NCBI GenBank assembly: GCA_024743015.1
Contig: JANSXJ010000039.1
Coordinates: 1 to 16,804, forward strand
Origin: Hyphomonas sp.
GTDB lineage: Bacteria; Pseudomonadota; Alphaproteobacteria; Caulobacterales; Hyphomonadaceae
Direction: 5' to 3'
DNA length: 16,804 nt
The notes under the pieces were generated by a model that saw only the letters and a program-made list of their open reading frames with translations, was not told the DNA's origin and made no database searches. Positions within the stretch are counted from its first letter, which is position 1. Each line of letters opens with the position of its first letter. Positions 16,228 to 16,804 of the stretch are shown here, piece after piece. The position numbers were made by a program, and so were the translations under genes.

Positions 16228-16725
16228 ATGGAACGCGTTGGGCTCTATCCCGGGACCTTTGATCCGGTCACTCTGGGACATTTGGACATTATTGGTCGCG
16301 GCATGAAGCTGGTCGATCGCCTGATCATTGGCGTCGCCGTGAGCGAAGCGAAGCGACCGCTCTTCCTGCTCGAGGAGCGAATCCGAATGATGCAGGAGGA
16401 ATGCGGCAAGCTCGAAGGACCGGGCCGCGCCAAGATTGAGGTTAAACCCTTCGATACATTGCTGATGCACTTCGCGGAGGAGGAAAACGTCAACGTCATC
16501 GTACGCGGTTTGCGCGCTGTTTCGGACTTTGAGTACGAGTTTCAGATGACGGCGATGAACGAGCAACTGAATCGCGAGATTGAAACTGTCTTCCTTATGG
16601 CCGATGTTCAGCATCAGGCCGTGGCCTCGCGACTCGTCAAAGAGATCGCGCGGTTTGGAGGGAATATCACGCCCTTCGTCACGCCTGGCGTAAAAGAGCG
16701 ATTGCTGGAGAAATATCGAAAATGA
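16228..16725 (+). CDS. coaD: Phosphopantetheine adenylyltransferase
   Basis: A 165-residue enzyme that joins ATP and 4'-phosphopantetheine to give dephospho-CoA, the next-to-last step of coenzyme A synthesis. The nucleotidyltransferase motif YPGTFDPVTLGH is at residues 7-18, with the TxGH form of the HxGH motif at 15-18. RPLFLLEER, VRGLRAVSDFEYE and ASRLVKEIARFGG are family segments. I chose the ATG at 16228 because the ribosome binding site GGAGG (16217-16221) lies 6 bases before it; an in-frame GTG at 16213 would put the start before that site, and the ATG at 16222 is too close. The TGA stop overlaps the next ATG as ATGA, so the following gene is translationally coupled. It follows gyrA, as in many alphaproteobacteria. 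Confidence 0.96.
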   Translation: MERVGLYPGTFDPVTLGHLDIIGRGMKLVDRLIIGVAVSEAKRPLFLLEERIRMMQEECGKLEGPGRAKIEVKPFDTLLMHFAEEENVNVIVRGLRAVSDFEYEFQMTAMNEQLNREIETVFLMADVQHQAVASRLVKEIARFGGNITPFVTPGVKERLLEKYRK

Positions 16726-16804
16726 CTCTGAGAACCCTGATGAGTGGTTTGTCTGTGATGGTATTTGTGGCTTGTGCGGGGGCGCAGACTGAAACCGAAA
16801 TGAC
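16722..16804 (+). CDS. Exported protein, N-terminal fragment (possibly a periplasmic cyclophilin)
   Basis: The first 27 codons of a gene cut by the window end. It begins MTLRTLMSGLSVMVFVACAG, a signal peptide with a likely type I cleavage after AGA, before QTETEM. The Cys at 18 is not in a good lipobox. The ATG overlaps the coaD stop by ATGA. In several alphaproteobacteria the gene after coaD is a secreted peptidyl-prolyl cis-trans isomerase, so that is my guess from gene order only; no catalytic part is visible here. Confidence 0.5.
   Translation, partial: MTLRTLMSGLSVMVFVACAGAQTETEM

Noticed and set aside
1..16804. A new defence, mobile or biosynthetic multi-gene system
   Set aside because: Nearly all genes are recognised housekeeping or common enzyme families; there are no nucleases, integrases, toxin-antitoxin pairs, CRISPR arrays or biosynthetic megaenzymes visible.

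Overview
The window reads as a stretch of chromosome from an alphaproteobacterium, most likely of the Hyphomonadaceae/Maricaulales-Caulobacterales type. This is inferred from three things: the order uvrA - ssb - gyrA - coaD - (secreted protein), which I recall as usual in that class; a GTTC-N7-GTTC LexA-type box in front of uvrA, which is the alphaproteobacterial SOS operator form; and a moderately high G+C with dense, tightly packed genes. Nothing in the window looks like a prophage, an integron, a CRISPR array or an insertion sequence, and I saw no tRNA or rRNA gene.

Layout. Positions 1-1317 hold two tandem short-chain dehydrogenases on the + strand: the C-terminal part of a 2,4-dienoyl-CoA reductase-like enzyme, then a FabG-like enzyme. 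A small single-span membrane protein of unknown function (1405-1671) follows, then galU (UDP-glucose synthesis) and a short threonine/serine dehydratase (to 3630). On the - strand, dapA (lysine and peptidoglycan precursor) and smpB (trans-translation) form a tight pair between 4986 and 3627; smpB and the dehydratase are convergent and share a CTAG that gives both stop codons. From 5109 to 7151 runs a secreted soluble lytic transglycosylase. A REPIN-like inverted doublet lies between its end and the end of uvrA, which runs on the - strand from 10263 to 7288. The 10264-10545 gap carries the SOS box, and then a membrane di-iron hydroxylase (sterol desaturase/fatty acid hydroxylase family), ssb, a very small EF-hand ORF, a Tat-exported Kelch propeller protein (- strand), gyrA, coaD and the beginning of an exported protein.

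How the genes work together. uvrA, ssb and gyrA cover excision repair, single-strand DNA binding and supercoiling. DapA feeds diaminopimelate into peptidoglycan and the transglycosylase cuts the same polymer. GalU supplies UDP-glucose for envelope glycans, and CoaD makes coenzyme A, which the dienoyl-CoA reductase-like enzyme would use in acyl-CoA form. The cluster is mostly housekeeping and I do not see a coherent new multi-gene system.

The points that deserve a second look are individual. The UvrA second ATPase domain has Leu in place of the Walker A lysine. UvrA also has a histone H1-like Lys/Ala tail. The partial dienoyl-CoA reductase-like protein lacks the catalytic Tyr. A 40-residue ORF contains a perfect EF-hand loop. 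The REPIN-like element and several hairpins or dyads next to start codons are also worth checking.
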